Shown piece by piece: positions 35,501-47,737 of a DNA stretch of 64,000 nt; the stretch's first letter is position 1, and the number at the start of each line of letters is the position of its first letter. A program made the position numbers and the translations under genes. Source of the stretch: Drechslerella dactyloides (Eukaryota; Ascomycota; Orbiliomycetes; Orbiliales; Orbiliaceae); the NCBI GenBank assembly GCA_020064725.1, contig JAGTWJ010000001.1:4712001-4776000 (forward strand), written 5' to 3'. Under the pieces are notes generated by a model. That model had not been told where the DNA came from. It did no database searches and saw only the letters and a program-made list of their open reading frames with translations.

Positions 35501-36254
35501 CGGAAGAGTTTTATACAGCATTAGTCCAAGGGTAGCAGTGGGAAGAAAAAAAAAAACCTTAGTCCATTTGCCTTTCAGAGAAAGAAAATCGATGTTCACA
35601 GCCCGCACCATGACAAGGAAAATTAAATAGCCCAAAGACGGAGGGCGATTTCGGAGGTCGCTTGTTTTTTTCTCTTAATCACTCTGGCGGGGCCTTGCCT
35701 GTCCATCTGTCGCAGATATCCAGTGCTTGAAGCAAAAAACCCTGGGCATGAGCTCACCATTACCAGCCATTTGTCCCTCACCACCCGTTGGCGATTCACG
35801 TATATAAGACCTCGAGCTCGTCAGCTGGCCGACTGGTCTTTTGTCTCGCCCCTTCCCATCTCCTCCTTTTTTCTCTATAGCGTAGTATCCCACCGCTTCC
35901 AATTCTTCTGACGGGTTATGCAACGGTCGAGAAAGCATTTCAATTGCAACGTCTATCGACTCTGGCTGTAATCCGATACCCGCACTTCTGCCGCATTCAA
36001 ATCTTCTGAGCGCGTTCTTCGCGAAATTTATAATCCGTTTCAAAACTCCCTCATCTTCGAATCAGCGAAAGACGCCCACAAGACATCTTAAATATCTCAC
36101 TCCAGTCATACTTGCCTGCTAAACCTAACCTCTCATTTCGCACCGTCAACCGGCGTGTCCATACTCTGCCTGCCTGCGTCCTGTAGTTCGGGGAACGCCA
36201 AGCATATATACCCAAACGAACACCGAGTACCTACCTACCGACACAAGCGCCAAA
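32523..36254. other. Long intergenic region upstream of the asparaginase gene
   Basis: 3.7 kb. Its right end is the asparaginase promoter, with a TATA box at 35801 and pyrimidine-rich tracts at 35840-35880. A 188-codon minus-strand frame at 34643-35209 has protein-unlike composition and no domain. No gene was called. Confidence 0.55.
35801..35808 (+). promoter_or_regulatory. TATA box, probably for the asparaginase gene
   Basis: TATATAAG followed by a pyrimidine-rich stretch with CTATAG. It is 447 bp from the ATG, so the mRNA would have a long 5' UTR or a 5' UTR intron. Confidence 0.4.
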
Positions 36255-39200
36255 ATGGTGACCGCATCGTTGGGGAAGAACGCACGCCGCGAGAGCTTCT
36301 TCCAGTATGAAGATGCTGTAGCTGAATCCCGCGTGCTTATCATCATGACCGGTATGTGTTGCGCCGCGTTACGCGATATCAGCATCAGATCAGAGCTGCA
36401 TCTTCCGATGTCCGTCTCCAAGCCTGAGATCTAGCAGATGTACGGGGCGGTCAAACGTTAACAATCTTCATCCTTATCAGGTGGAACGATATGCATGAGA
36501 CGGAGCCCCGATGGATATGTTCCTGTAAGTACACTTTCGTTTCCCCGATACACACGATCAAGAGTTCTTACTGATAGATATCTGATCGATGACAGGCAAC
36601 CGGCTTCCTTGACTCATGTCTGGCCATACGGCCATCGTTCAATGACATGTCGCCGACGAAAGAGTTGACGGCACGGACAGACACCGGCGAGGAGCAAGTG
36701 CTCAAATCGCTGCGGACGCCGCTGACCAGCTACCAGAAGAGAATCCGGTACTGCGTCATGGAGTTCAATCCCCTGCTCGACAGCAGCAGTATCAACGCTA
36801 AAGGTTTGTTGGAAATGCATGCATGCTTTTGCCGACATGCATCCCGATATGTTGGATTTCAGGTCCGCTCTAACATCGATATGTGTGTATCCAGGATGGA
36901 AAAAGATCGCTTTCACCATCTATAATAACTACAAGGAGTTCGACGCCTTTATAGTTCTACATGGCACCGACTCACTGGCATATACGAGTTCTGCCCTCAG
37001 CTTCATGCTGCAGAACTTGGGCAAGCCGGTCATTCTGACGTGCGTTACACCATATCCTCGGAATCATGAATCTAAGCGTCTGCTAACTCGTATACGTCGC
37101 GTAGGGGATCGCAGGTACGAACCAACCAAGCCGAAGCAACCATGCATACCATTATGGAGTCAACCGCATGTTAACGTACGTCAATTGAACAACAGACACC
37201 AATGACCGAGCTGCAAAACGACGCTACCGACAACCTCCTGGGATCGCTCCTGATAGCCGGCCACTTCATGATCCCGGAAGTTTGCCTCTTCTTCAACCAC
37301 GAGCTATACCGCGGAAATCGAGCGACAAAGGTCAACGCCACAGCCTTCGCCGCCTTCCAGTCTCCGAATTGTCCTCCCCTAGCCACCGTCGGAATAAACA
37401 CCACCGCCCGGTGGGACCTCATCACGCGTCCGAATGCCATCGAGAAGTTCCGAGTGGAGGAGAACCTCGACGCCCACGTGGCCTGTCTGCGCGTGTTCCC
37501 GGGGATCATGCCCGAGATGGTGGAAGGAGTGTTGAACCTCAAGAACCTGAAGGGCCTCGTGCTCGAGACTTTTGGGGCCGGCAACTTGCCTGAAGACGAG
37601 CGCCTAATTCAAGTACTTGGCGAGGCGTGTAGGAGGGGCATCATCATCGTCAACGTTACACAATGTAAGCCTTCTCCCTTCCTCCTTGCCCTCGCATGTC
37701 GCCGATGCACCGTTACCACCCCGGCCGCTATGCCTCTCGCCTGTCCCACATTCCTGGCGATAAAGCACCGTTGTTCAACCCCTCGAGGCTAACTTGCAAT
37801 TCATAGGCTTAACGGGCACCGTGAGTCCGCTGTACGCGCCAGGAACAGCACTTGGCCGAGCAGGCGTGGTCTTCGGCCATGACTTAACATCAGAAGGTCA
37901 GTACCCCCCATCACACCATATCATACCTCCACATATCGATGCTGACGGCTCCACTAGCGGCGCTCACAAAGCTCATTTGGCTGCTGGGCAAGGGCCTCAC
38001 GGACGCACAGATCCGGTTCCAGATGTCGCACTCGATCCGCGGCGAGCTGACCGAACAGTCCCAAACCCTCTTCGAGCACCCGGGTCTCACGCCGAAAATG
38101 GAATCGCTCTCGCGCCTAGGCTACGCGATTCGAGACGGCGACCTGGAGGAGATTGAGCGGGTGCTGGCCGCCCAGCGGGAATGGTTACTCAATGAGGTGG
38201 ACTACGCTGGGCGCACTCCCTTGGTAAGAAATGAGTCCTTTCTGTCCGTTGTCGCGCCGTCGTCGTCGTCGTCGTCTTCGTCGTCGCCACAAGCTTCGCG
38301 AGACCATTGTGCAACCCGAGCGAAAGGCCAGATTGAGAGCGTGCCTGTGAAGCATCGTGGTGGTGTTAGCAGCTATGGGAACGGTGTTCAGAAGGGGAAT
38401 ACCGGCGTAGATACGTCAGGCCCGAAGCAGCGGACATGGTCTGCGAAGCTTCAGCCGTACATCTATGCATTCAGGTGAAGGGAGGTGTAGAAAGAAAGGA
38501 ATGCAGAATGGCGGAAGGCAGAGAGAGTCAGTAGCTAGCACAGTCGTCATTTCTGCATCAATGGTGTAAAAGCCAACCGTCCCTTCATCCGTTCACCCAT
38601 CCACCACATCACCTCAATTCATATTCACCCATCTCTTTCCTCTTTCCAACCATGGTCTCGTGGATGCACTTTTCCGCGCCCGCGTTGCGCGTGGTGTCGG
38701 GAATCTCCGCGGAACCGAAGATGTTCCTTTTACCCAATTGCTATGACATCTTTATCTTCCCCAAAAGCCTCCCCGACAAACAATAAAGAAAGGAAAAAGA
38801 AAGAAACAAAGAAACAAAGAAAAGAAAAGAAAAGAAAAGAAACCAAAAAAAGGCAACCGACGGCCGACAGTTGCGCTCTACCAGGAAGGAATAATCATAC
38901 TTACATGCTGTCTTGTCCCCCGCATCTAGCATCACGCTGCAATGCAAGGCAACAGCGAACTTCTCCGACACCTGCTTTCCCGCGGTGCCTCAGTCCACAT
39001 CCGCAACCGCGAAAATCACACACCGTTATACGTCGCCGCAGACGCCGGGTACCCGGAGAACGTCAAGCTGCTGCGCGAAGCCGGCGCACATCTACACCCA
39101 GACGAAGTCGAGCTGGCGGAAATGCTCAAGCAAAAGGCGGTCCGCAGCGCCACGTCCAGCATGTCCAACTCGCCTGTCGGCGGCAGCTCCGCGAACAGCA

Positions 39201-39445
39201 TTACTAATGGTAATGTCAAGTCGCCGGCGGGAGCCCTGATGGTGCCGGAAGAGAAGCATGGGCATGGGGTGCATTCGCATACCTCGTCGACAACGCCTGC
39301 AGGTGTAGGTGCGACCGCGCACGCAGATCCAGGCGGCGGCGGTGGTGATGATGGTGGTGGCGGCGGCGGGCACGCGGTACCCGTCCCAGCAATTGGGTCG
39401 GTGAACGGCGAGGCGGTTGATTGCTGGACGTTGGCGGGAGTCTGA
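36255..39445 (+). CDS. Type I L-asparaginase with C-terminal ankyrin repeats
   Basis: Nine exons: 36255-36351, 36481-36524, 36596-36803, 36895-37039, 37105-37114, 37196-37664, 37807-37896, 37958-38223 and 38930-39445, giving 614 aa. It hydrolyses asparagine to aspartate and ammonia, and homologues such as human ASPG share the asparaginase-ankyrin layout. Catalytic motifs: IIMTGGTI with Thr35 and HGTDSLAY with Thr141/Asp142. The loop TGSQTPMTELQNDATDNLLGS is formed by joining exons 4, 5 and 6, and exon 5 is a 10-nt microexon. The ankyrin part starts at about residue 412 with DLEEIERVL and RTPLHHAAMQGNSELLRHLL, then NHTPLYVAADAGYPENVKLL. The tail is Gly/His/Asp-rich. No signal peptide is present, so it is cytosolic. 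The last intron is 706 nt, and retaining it would stop at 38478. Confidence 0.93.
38224..38929 (+). other. Unusually long intron of the asparaginase gene
   Basis: GTAAGA...ATCTAG, 706 nt, against 61-142 nt for the other seven introns of the gene. It contains a (TCG)n run at 38258-38286, a pyrimidine-rich stretch ending in ACCATGG near 38650, and an A/G-rich tract at 38787-38850. The coding frame continues into it for 85 codons before a stop. Confidence 0.7.
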
Positions 39446-41077
39446 ACCGACCTGCACTGCACTGCGCTGAACGGAAGCGAGCTCGATCGATATTATATCC
39501 CATACCCATATAAAAGTTACAGATTATCGCAATTTCATGCATATTACTAGCGAGTACTTCCATCTGCTGCATTGCATGGCCTTTGATTATATTTCCTTTT
39601 TTTTTACCTTCCAATTCTTCCGCACTTTTGTCGACCATATCCACAAAATATCTTACCAGCTTGTCTACATGTATATATACAAAATACCAACGTTTTTAAT
39701 AGTACATTCTAATGATCCAGATTGATTATGATCGAGCTATTGACACCGACGGACATCTCCATCATACAACTGACACCGTGGGGGTCGTCCACTAATATAA
39801 TACGTCTGGCCATCGATACAAATTTCTTTCGGCCAGACACCCTGCACATGGCCGGCCTAATCTCGAGATTTAAAGCTGCAGCACCGCTGTCGCTTCGTTA
39901 AAGATGCCTGCTGCCATTGCATATCACGCTAGCCGGAGAGCACCGTTGGCCGTTAGCTCCGGATGATAGGGTATTCAGCAGAACGAGCCAATCTGAACAG
40001 CAGCACGAGTCACACATCCATCCACTGGATCGCTGCTGAATGCTTGCCATCAAAGTCAGGCCCCAGGCAACGCCAAGCAAAGTAAGCTCCAGAACGGAGT
40101 TGAAGGGGGGAAAAGTCTATTCGCCGCAGAGGAGCTTCGGATTCCATTGCATAAATCTTAGGTAACAGCGAGCCGGGCCCCATCGAAGAAAGACTAGAAG
40201 GCTCCATAGAACATCACTTCGACGCGTCCGTCTGTTCTTTCGGCCGCACTCCGTAGAATACGCTAGCGAGCTCGTGGGATGACGTCTAACTAAAGAAATC
40301 TGCCGGCCGATTCCATCTGCCATTGGCACCAGTCGCTCGCTCGCTCACTCGCTCACCACAATGGAGCTGAGCTGAGCTCGAGCTCGGGAACATTTCGAAT
40401 TGGAATGAACGAATCAAACCTGGCTGGCAGAAAAGAGTTTAGCTAGCACTATACATGTCAAGAAGCAATTTATCCCGATGTATTCAAAACGGATTCAACA
40501 GCGTGTGTGGTTGTACAAGGCTCGCATCCGGCCACGTAGTTATTCGCCTTCCAGGACCCATCCTCCTACATACACGTACGAATAGGAACTCGAAAAGAAG
40601 GGTTACAGATAACGCCAAACCGCTTGAATGATATGAAACCTGGTCACAAGCATGCAGAAATAACAGGAGGAAATGAAGACTTTTTTTTCTTGGTTGGAAG
40701 AGTCGAGTGAGGAGTCGCAGCACTTTTGTGGGACGGAGTTTTGGTCGTGGTAGTTATACGGTAATGAAAGGAAGAAAGCAAGCAAGAGTTTCCGAAAAAG
40801 TATGTGTAAAGGAACTCGTACACAATGGCCGTCGAAATGTCGTCAGAGTAGCGTGAAGATTTTTTGTGTCTCTTTATTTTTCGGTAAAAAAATTTTAGTT
40901 CCGTTGAGTTGGTGAAAACATTGATTGTGTCAGTGGGTTATCCCGAGTACGCCTGAAAATGTGTCGATAATGCTGAAAATTCGCCAGATGGTGGCAATTC
41001 ATGAATGGTCGTCAGAAAGGAAGAACAGATTTTTGTTTTCCGGTGCTCCGGGTACGCCGATAGATGTGTAGAAAGAT
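39446..41077. other. Intergenic region between convergent asparaginase and nmrA genes
   Basis: 1.6 kb holding the 3' UTRs of both neighbours. A (CGCT)n-like run near 40330-40350 and a T-rich stretch at 40680 were noted. No gene is seen. Confidence 0.55.
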
Positions 41078-42289
41078 TCAAGGCTTCGGATCAGTCATAT
41101 AGATTGCGGAATCCTCGTCCCCGAGAACAGTATTATCCGGACTACCGGCAATCTCCTCGTCGTCAAAGTCCTCGCCGTCATCGTCCATTATATCTTCATC
41201 ATCCTCGTCGTTGTGCATCCAGGTCCGGCCATTGTATGCCTCCTCAATCGGGAATACCTCCCGAGCGTATTCCTCCAATCCTCGCCAGCCACGCCAGATC
41301 TTCCGCGCGGGGCCTGGCGCTGTCATTCCGGGGGGGAAGTATTCCGCGCGGAAGGTGCCAAACAGCTCGCTGATGGCGAGCACCTGCGTTAGGTATCCAT
41401 CGGGCAGTTTGGCTTTGATCTCGATGGGCGCCTTCTTGTAGGTGAAAGGTCGCTGTAGGGCTCTGGAGAATGTCGCGGCAATTTCCTTCGGATTTAGATA
41501 TTCGAACGCCAGCGGGATCCTGGGAAGAGATGATAGAAGGTTAGCATTGTCCGTGGCGATTGAGAGCTGTCAAAGTAGCAGGAAGGGCATTGTTTACCTC
41601 GCTCCGTTCCACTTGGACGGGCCGTCCTTAAGAATCTGGATGACCGCAGGCCCGGTATCATGTTCTGCGTCCAGGAACGGCATCCTGTAGTCTTCGTCAA
41701 ACGGAGCAGTCCAGACAAACCCGCCACCATCCTTCTCATCTGCCAGTTGCAGCTCCCACAGCGGCAAATGGTGGAAAGTCGAAAAGTTGTTATTGTAAAT
41801 CCCAGCGTAGACGAAGGTCGTGGGCATATCCTTCAGCAGCTCGGACCGAATGTATTCCTCCACCTGGTGCTTCGTAGCCCAGTACGGCAGATGAGGTAGA
41901 TGGTTGCCCCAGCATTTCTTGTGGTCCGTCAGGCTGGAGTAGATGTAATGCTTGATCCCAGCCTCCTTCGCAGCTCTCGCCAGAGCCGTCCCGATGGCCA
42001 CTTCGTCCCCCCAGAATGTCGTATTGATGAAGGCAACGTCGGCGCCCTTGAAGAGATTGTTCACGATGTTTGGGTCGGCCAGCGAGCCTTCGACTAGCTC
42101 GACATTCTGCAGTGCTCCTAGCTCCTGCGCAAGCGCTACTTTCGGTCCTCTGGTCGCCGATCTCAGCTGCGCTCGAACTTTATATCCGATTGCTGAGGCC
42201 ACCCTGATGACGCTGGACGTCTGCCGGCCCGTCGAGTTGACCACGACCAAGGTGCCTCTGGTCGCGGGAATTACTGGCATCGCGGGCAT
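41078..42289 (-). CDS. nmrA: NmrA, nitrogen metabolite repression regulator
   Basis: Two exons, 42289-41598 and 41519-41078, giving 377 aa from the first ATG (MPAMPVIPATRG). NmrA is an NAD(P)-binding, SDR-like protein without catalytic activity that restrains the GATA factor AreA when ammonium or glutamine is present. Motifs: TLVVVNSTGRQTSSVIRVAS (Rossmann dinucleotide loop, residues 13-32), ADVAFINTTFWGDEVAIG, KHYIYSSLTDH, TFVYAGIYNNNFS, FLDAEHDTGPAVIQILKDGP, KWNGARIPLAFEYL across the intron, and REVFPIEEAYNGRTWM. The C-terminal 40 residues form a very acidic tail (DDEDDEDIMDDDGEDFDDEE) that is not part of the usual core. Intron 41597-41520 is GTAAAC...CCCAG. Confidence 0.92.
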
Positions 42290-42940
42290 TATATGAACCT
42301 GAAGATTCAATGCTGTTGAGGCCGAGGAGGATTCGATTGAACGGAGATTGATATAGAGGTTGTTGGCCTGCGTTGTTGGTTTGCCCTAGTCAACTACCCA
42401 GCCAAGAAAATCCGGGGAAAATGATGAGCGGCGAGGTCGAAAGCAAGAAAAAAAAAAATGGAAGGAAAAAGAAAAACGGTAGCGAGTGATATCAAGATGG
42501 GTTTGCAGGTATATAAACGCACGTCCAGGCAGAGGACTGAGAGTGCCGGTATTCTAGCTCGGTGTGTCTGAGGTCAAGATAGATCCGGTTAGAGACAGGA
42601 GGAGAGGAAGAAGTTGAGGCGACGTCTAAATTAACGCTGCAGGATGGTACTGGAGACAGATGCAAGCGCAGGTTAAAGCGGACTGACGAGAAATATAGGA
42701 TTTAAGAAAATTCAAGGGAAAGACTCCGAATGGCCTCGTATCAGCCGGAGCGAGATGCCCAAAAGCTAATATTGAATCACGGAACAAACCTTTTGAGTCT
42801 GGAACGACCCCGAGATGGCGGCGGAGAAGCAGGCAGGCGGGCAACCTAAATGAATGTGGCCTTATCTCTGAATATCACAATTTCGCGTCATCTCCACAGA
42901 AGAAATTTTTACATCTCTTGGAGGAGGAGGAGGAGAGAGG

Positions 42941-42960
42941 CATGGCATGGCATGGCATGG
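42941..42960. repeat. (CATGG)4 tandem repeat
   Basis: Four perfect copies of CATGG just after a GGA/GAG-rich run. Confidence 0.8.
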
Positions 42961-43432
42961 CAGACGAGCAGCATGATGCGTAGAAGGCATAACGAAGGTG
43001 CACTATCTCGTCCAATCCTTTTTTAATTTTTCCTTGCTGCGTTATTCCCTCTTCGGTCCGGGTTTCGTGTTCCCAATCCCGTAGCCACATTCAAAGAGGC
43101 TAGCTTTAGCTTTCCCTTCTGATATGGGGAAAGCAGATGGAGCCGGAGCGACAGAAGCACTAGACCCACAGCCCTGATCTTACATTACAGAATGCATTAC
43201 ATGTAATCGGTGGAGGAGGGAGGAGTTCGTTGCTTTTTGTCGTAAGGTCCGACCAACCCTGGTACGGTAGCCCTGTCCCTGGTATCGTGCTTGATCCTGG
43301 CGAGAGGTCCTTGAGAGCTGCACATTCCCTCTACAAGTGAGCGTCTTTAAGGATAAGGATCAGGATCCAGCCGTTGCAACGGTGCAAACTTTTTACCTTT
43401 ACGCTCGCCAGCTGCCTCGGTCCATCGCGCAG

Positions 43433-43457
43433 AAAAAAAAAAAAAAGAAAAAAAAAA
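43433..43457. repeat. Poly-A tract
   Basis: 24 A residues interrupted by one G. It may be a retroposon tail, but no element is recognisable upstream. Confidence 0.6.
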
Positions 43458-46400
43458 CGTCACCGGAAAAAGAAACAAACAGCGGGCAAAAAAAGCCGTC
43501 CCTTGGTAGATTAGATAATTATAATCAAGCGTTCTTATATGATACCCACATCATACACAATGCGGTCGAGATATGTAGATAACGGAGCAGCAAGCATTGT
43601 TAAGCTTTGCTGGTCACGAAAGTAGCCACTTGCGAAAACCGCCCGCAGTCGACGCATCGAATTTGAACCTAACTGGAATGCCCAGACGCGATCCGAATTA
43701 AAACATTTCCATGTATTTCTGCGGCGCTTCACGCTTCACCACGCAGAAAACAAAAAAATTTTCACTCTCCGCACCAACTTGAGAATATCAGTACTAGCAT
43801 TCCCTGGTGTATCAAATAGAATTCGCCCACATACAGACCAGCTGAGGGGACTACAATCGCCTGATTTGACCAGAAATGGTGTGATGGACCTTACCCTATC
43901 TAATGGCGTGAGAGCTCAGAGATAACGACGATACCCACCGCGCAAGCAAATCAGAAGGGCTGCTTCTATCGGTAGGCAGGCGAACCCGGCGGGCCTTTCT
44001 TATCACCTCTTGGAGGCTGCCCATACAGATGCACGTCTGGCTCAGCTTGGTGATGGGCTCTCGGCAGCCATGCATGAGCACTTGTGCGGTAAGGTAAGCA
44101 GCCAGCTTCGTGTTGGTGGTAGGGGAAAAGGCCTCATGACCACAACCAAGATTCGGACAATGCAGAGCCTGCATCCGGCGCGGCTCCGAAGACTAGAAAC
44201 AAAGAAATTATAACGGTCCAGTCGATAAGGGGCCTCTAGGAGTTCCGACTCCTCACATCAACCTCTGGCACATACCGGTCGACCTCCCTGCAGTGTGACT
44301 CCTTCGTGAATCAATGAGCCAGCAACTGCAAATGTGATGTTACAATTGCAATGTGGGAATGTGCGAGATTAGGTTCGCGGCTCTCTCCATGCGTGCGCTT
44401 GTATCAGCGAGATTCGCAATCCACCAAATGTCTAAAATACACGCTTCTCTGTCCTACGACGTTGAATCTGGCGGACGGGAGAGCAAGAAGAGATGGAATT
44501 TTACGTAAAACAGGACCGCCGTGCCTGATTTTGGCAGCTTCGAGCAGCGGATGATAGACATCCTATCTGTACTTTAATTTTAATTTCCTACCCAGCCGGC
44601 CAGCTAGCGAGCGGTCTGCTGCCAAATCCTTCGATCAGGTGCATGCATCTGGTCAGCAATAGGACGACTCCGATATCCGTCTGCCTGGGTAGCTGGAGGG
44701 CTAGTCCGCCTCGAGAAAGCAGCCAGCTTACACGTGGCTAGCGGACATCCAGACATGGAGACTGGAGATGATGGTTCAACGTTCGTCCTGGCCCTAGCTG
44801 GAGACAATTCACCTACCCCCAAAAGTGACCGAAGAATATCGGTACCTCAACCCCCCTGACGGACCTGGAATACCGTTCAGAGAGTCGGTCCTCTATCAAA
44901 CATGCCTCTCGATCGGACGAATAACAAATCGCTCAAAGTTTCCGAGGCCTTTATCTTTACATTCACGCATGTAGAGAGTACATTGAGCAGACGTTTCTGT
45001 ACTTTCCCCAAATGTTGCAGGCTCCGATTCCCCGTGACAGGATGCGCTTAAGCGATAGGACATTGCATTTAGCCATGCTGGCAACCCAGCCGCGGCCCAG
45101 ACTAGCCCGCCGTAAGCTTTATTTGAGTGTGATGGGAAGAAAAAATGGGCTAGGTGGCGCTGTGCGTATCCGAGACCGGCAAGCCTGCTACGTTTTATGC
45201 ATTACCCCAGATTTTCAGAAAGGCGCTCTGGTTCGATTCGGGGAAGCAAACATCATGAACCGATTGAGCTTGAAGAGCTCCTGTGGCCATCGGCTGACAA
45301 AACACCGGATGCCGAGTTAATATCTCTGCGATATATAATAGCATGCTACCTGTTCTCCGCAATATACTGCAAGAAGTGGATTCTTTGGGTCTCAGGAGCT
45401 TTTCGTAGGCGTCTACCGATAGGCTCGGCCCAACATGACTGACGTATCGAGAAAAAGGCCAAGGGAAGCCATGAGCTGGCTGATGCATCTGCATGCCAGA
45501 GGCCCAGATGATACGACCTCCAACGGGATAGCATAGGCACAAGGACCGCATGATAATAGCTCACCGGCTTGCCCCAGCAGATCAATAACTATGCTGATAT
45601 AAATTTAGCGGATTTCTCGGCTCACTCCATGAAGAGTAAAAGACCGTTGAGTGAATCCCACCAATCTAGGACCTCCATTACACCAATAAGCTGCAAGCTA
45701 CTAACTCAGCCCTAGCTGAGCATGCGGGGCATACACCAGCTAACATTTTATAAAAGAAAACCTGAAAAGGAAGTATGAATCGCGTACAAACCAGTAAATC
45801 GTAATTGGCCCACATAGTAGCCTTCCGCGTATACTCTCCAACCACCTCTATAATGATACAGGTATCTATCGTAACCAAATAAAGCCAGATCAACACCAAA
45901 TTAAACTACTTCGACCCTGCTCCACCTTCGGGGTTTTTTTTCCCCAAGTATCGGCGTCCTGCTGTGACACGGACATAAGTTAAACTACTACGCTAAAGCT
46001 GGGAAATCGCATGCGACTTGCTGCTACGGTATATGCATCTGCAAGTTGCAATGCAATGCCGGCTGGCCGAACCTTTAAAGTTTCAAGATAACGATGCGGT
46101 CTCCGCATGCATGATACCAAGATCAATCCGACAATATCCGCCACAAGGACAGTCTACCCCGTCAGAAAGCATTGGGGTCCCGAGTTTCGTAGATAGGACA
46201 CCTGCGGGGACAAACCCTTTTGTTGGACAGATGGAGGGATTTAGATTAGCTCAAGTGCTCAACGGGCGGGTGACATATAGATTACATGGTATCAAAATAC
46301 ACGCAACGGCGTGCATGCACGTCTGTTATACGTTACAAGGGCGGGAATTCTCACCACAAGCATCCTTGACTGACAGGCACGGGACGACGGCGGCTGCGAG

Positions 46401-47737
46401 CCACACAAGAAGGAGGCAAAGTTTCGCGTTCGGTGATCTCATCATGGTTGGAAAGCCGAACTGTGGCACTTGCCGGTGAAGATGTAGATGCATACGGACT
46501 AGCTGGAATTCTGTTATCTTCGACGCGACGACGGGCAATGGAGGAGCAGCAGTGCTCCCTCCTTCCAGTCTGATGAATTTTCCCAATCAATTGAAAGAGC
46601 CAAACACTCCTAGCCTTGGCGATTATGACTGGGCTTTCGGAGCTGTCCGATTTCTCACGCCGCTGTATAAATTTGAACAGGTGCAAAAGCACGATAATGA
46701 CGACAAGAATTGTTATCTCCCTTCCGTGCTGCGCTGCAATGTTTCTGCGTATCGCGGATGTTTAATTAACTAATGGCAAATGTGGGCGGCCGGATCTGCC
46801 CCGCATTTTTTTGGACTATCTAACCAACATGAGATTTGATCTGGTATTTCAGACGCTAACCTTATCGCCGTCGAGTCACCGACGCTACGCATGGTGGCAC
46901 CAAAGCGGGTAAAACATCACAATGGTAGATGTCATTCGGATTCTTACAGTTGTGAGATGCTAATCCTGTTCTGCTCTTAAGCTCTCAGTCTAGTTTCCGA
47001 ATTCATTCACCACCGATCGAAGGCAGGAAAAGAGCATAAGCCATCCAAGATACTTTTCACACTGTAGCGTCTCACGGTGGAGCTCATTGCGGGATGCCTA
47101 CGTAGCCTGTTCCGCCCTGGCACAAGTCCCCCAAGGCAGCTTACGACAGCAGAGAGTGATATTACGCCGCAGGCTGACTAAATTTGGGGCCTGGGGCTGG
47201 CCGCCGTGCTCTTGTGCTGCTTGGACGCGTCACCGCCTCCCAAAAGCGCAACCGATGTTTGTCAACCTAGCGGCGGCGGTTTGCTAAAACACCATGGCAG
47301 ACGACACCACTGAAGCCGGGTAATACTCTAACTACTCGAGCGGCGCCTGTCAAGATGTAGGATTTTGGCCCCTTTAAGGAGGCTGGATGCCTTCTCCGGG
47401 TCTTTCGTCCTCGAAATTTGCCGTCGTACGGAAAGCTCACCGCTTCACTTATATATTTGCGTATGCTTCAGGCCCCCCGGATCTAAGAATACCTGACACT
47501 GAGCCGTTGAGCCCACTTTAATCTTACCGAGCAGCTACCCGAGACAGCGCAGCTCCTGTCCGAGTCCGATGAGCTCATAATAGGCGTCGCACTCTGGTCC
47601 CCCGCTGGTGCCTTTAAAAGGTAGCCAGGCGCTACGCTACCAGATCCTGCTGCGGAATCAATTGACGACAACGAAGCTGCTACATTACATCGCATTGAGA
47701 AAAACGGGAAAGCGAGTGCTCAGCCATAAGTGCAAGG

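Larger units (their letters stand above)
42290..47737. other. Long intergenic region
   Basis: 5.4 kb. The left end is the nmrA promoter. It holds a (CATGG)4 repeat, a poly-A tract at 43433-43457 and scattered short frames on both strands. The longest plus-strand frame (46018-46479) has no recognisable domain and is not supported as a gene. Confidence 0.55.

Noticed and set aside
36255..42289. A nitrogen-use gene cluster (asparaginase plus nmrA)
   Set aside because: The two genes converge with 1.6 kb between them and share no visible regulatory elements. Proximity alone does not support co-regulation.
42510..42518. TATATAAAC as an nmrA promoter element
   Set aside because: It is oriented to the right, whereas nmrA is transcribed to the left, and no gene follows on the plus strand.
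46018..46479. Plus-strand 153-codon frame
   Set aside because: Similar-length frames are open on the opposite strand, there is no recognisable motif and composition is not protein-like.
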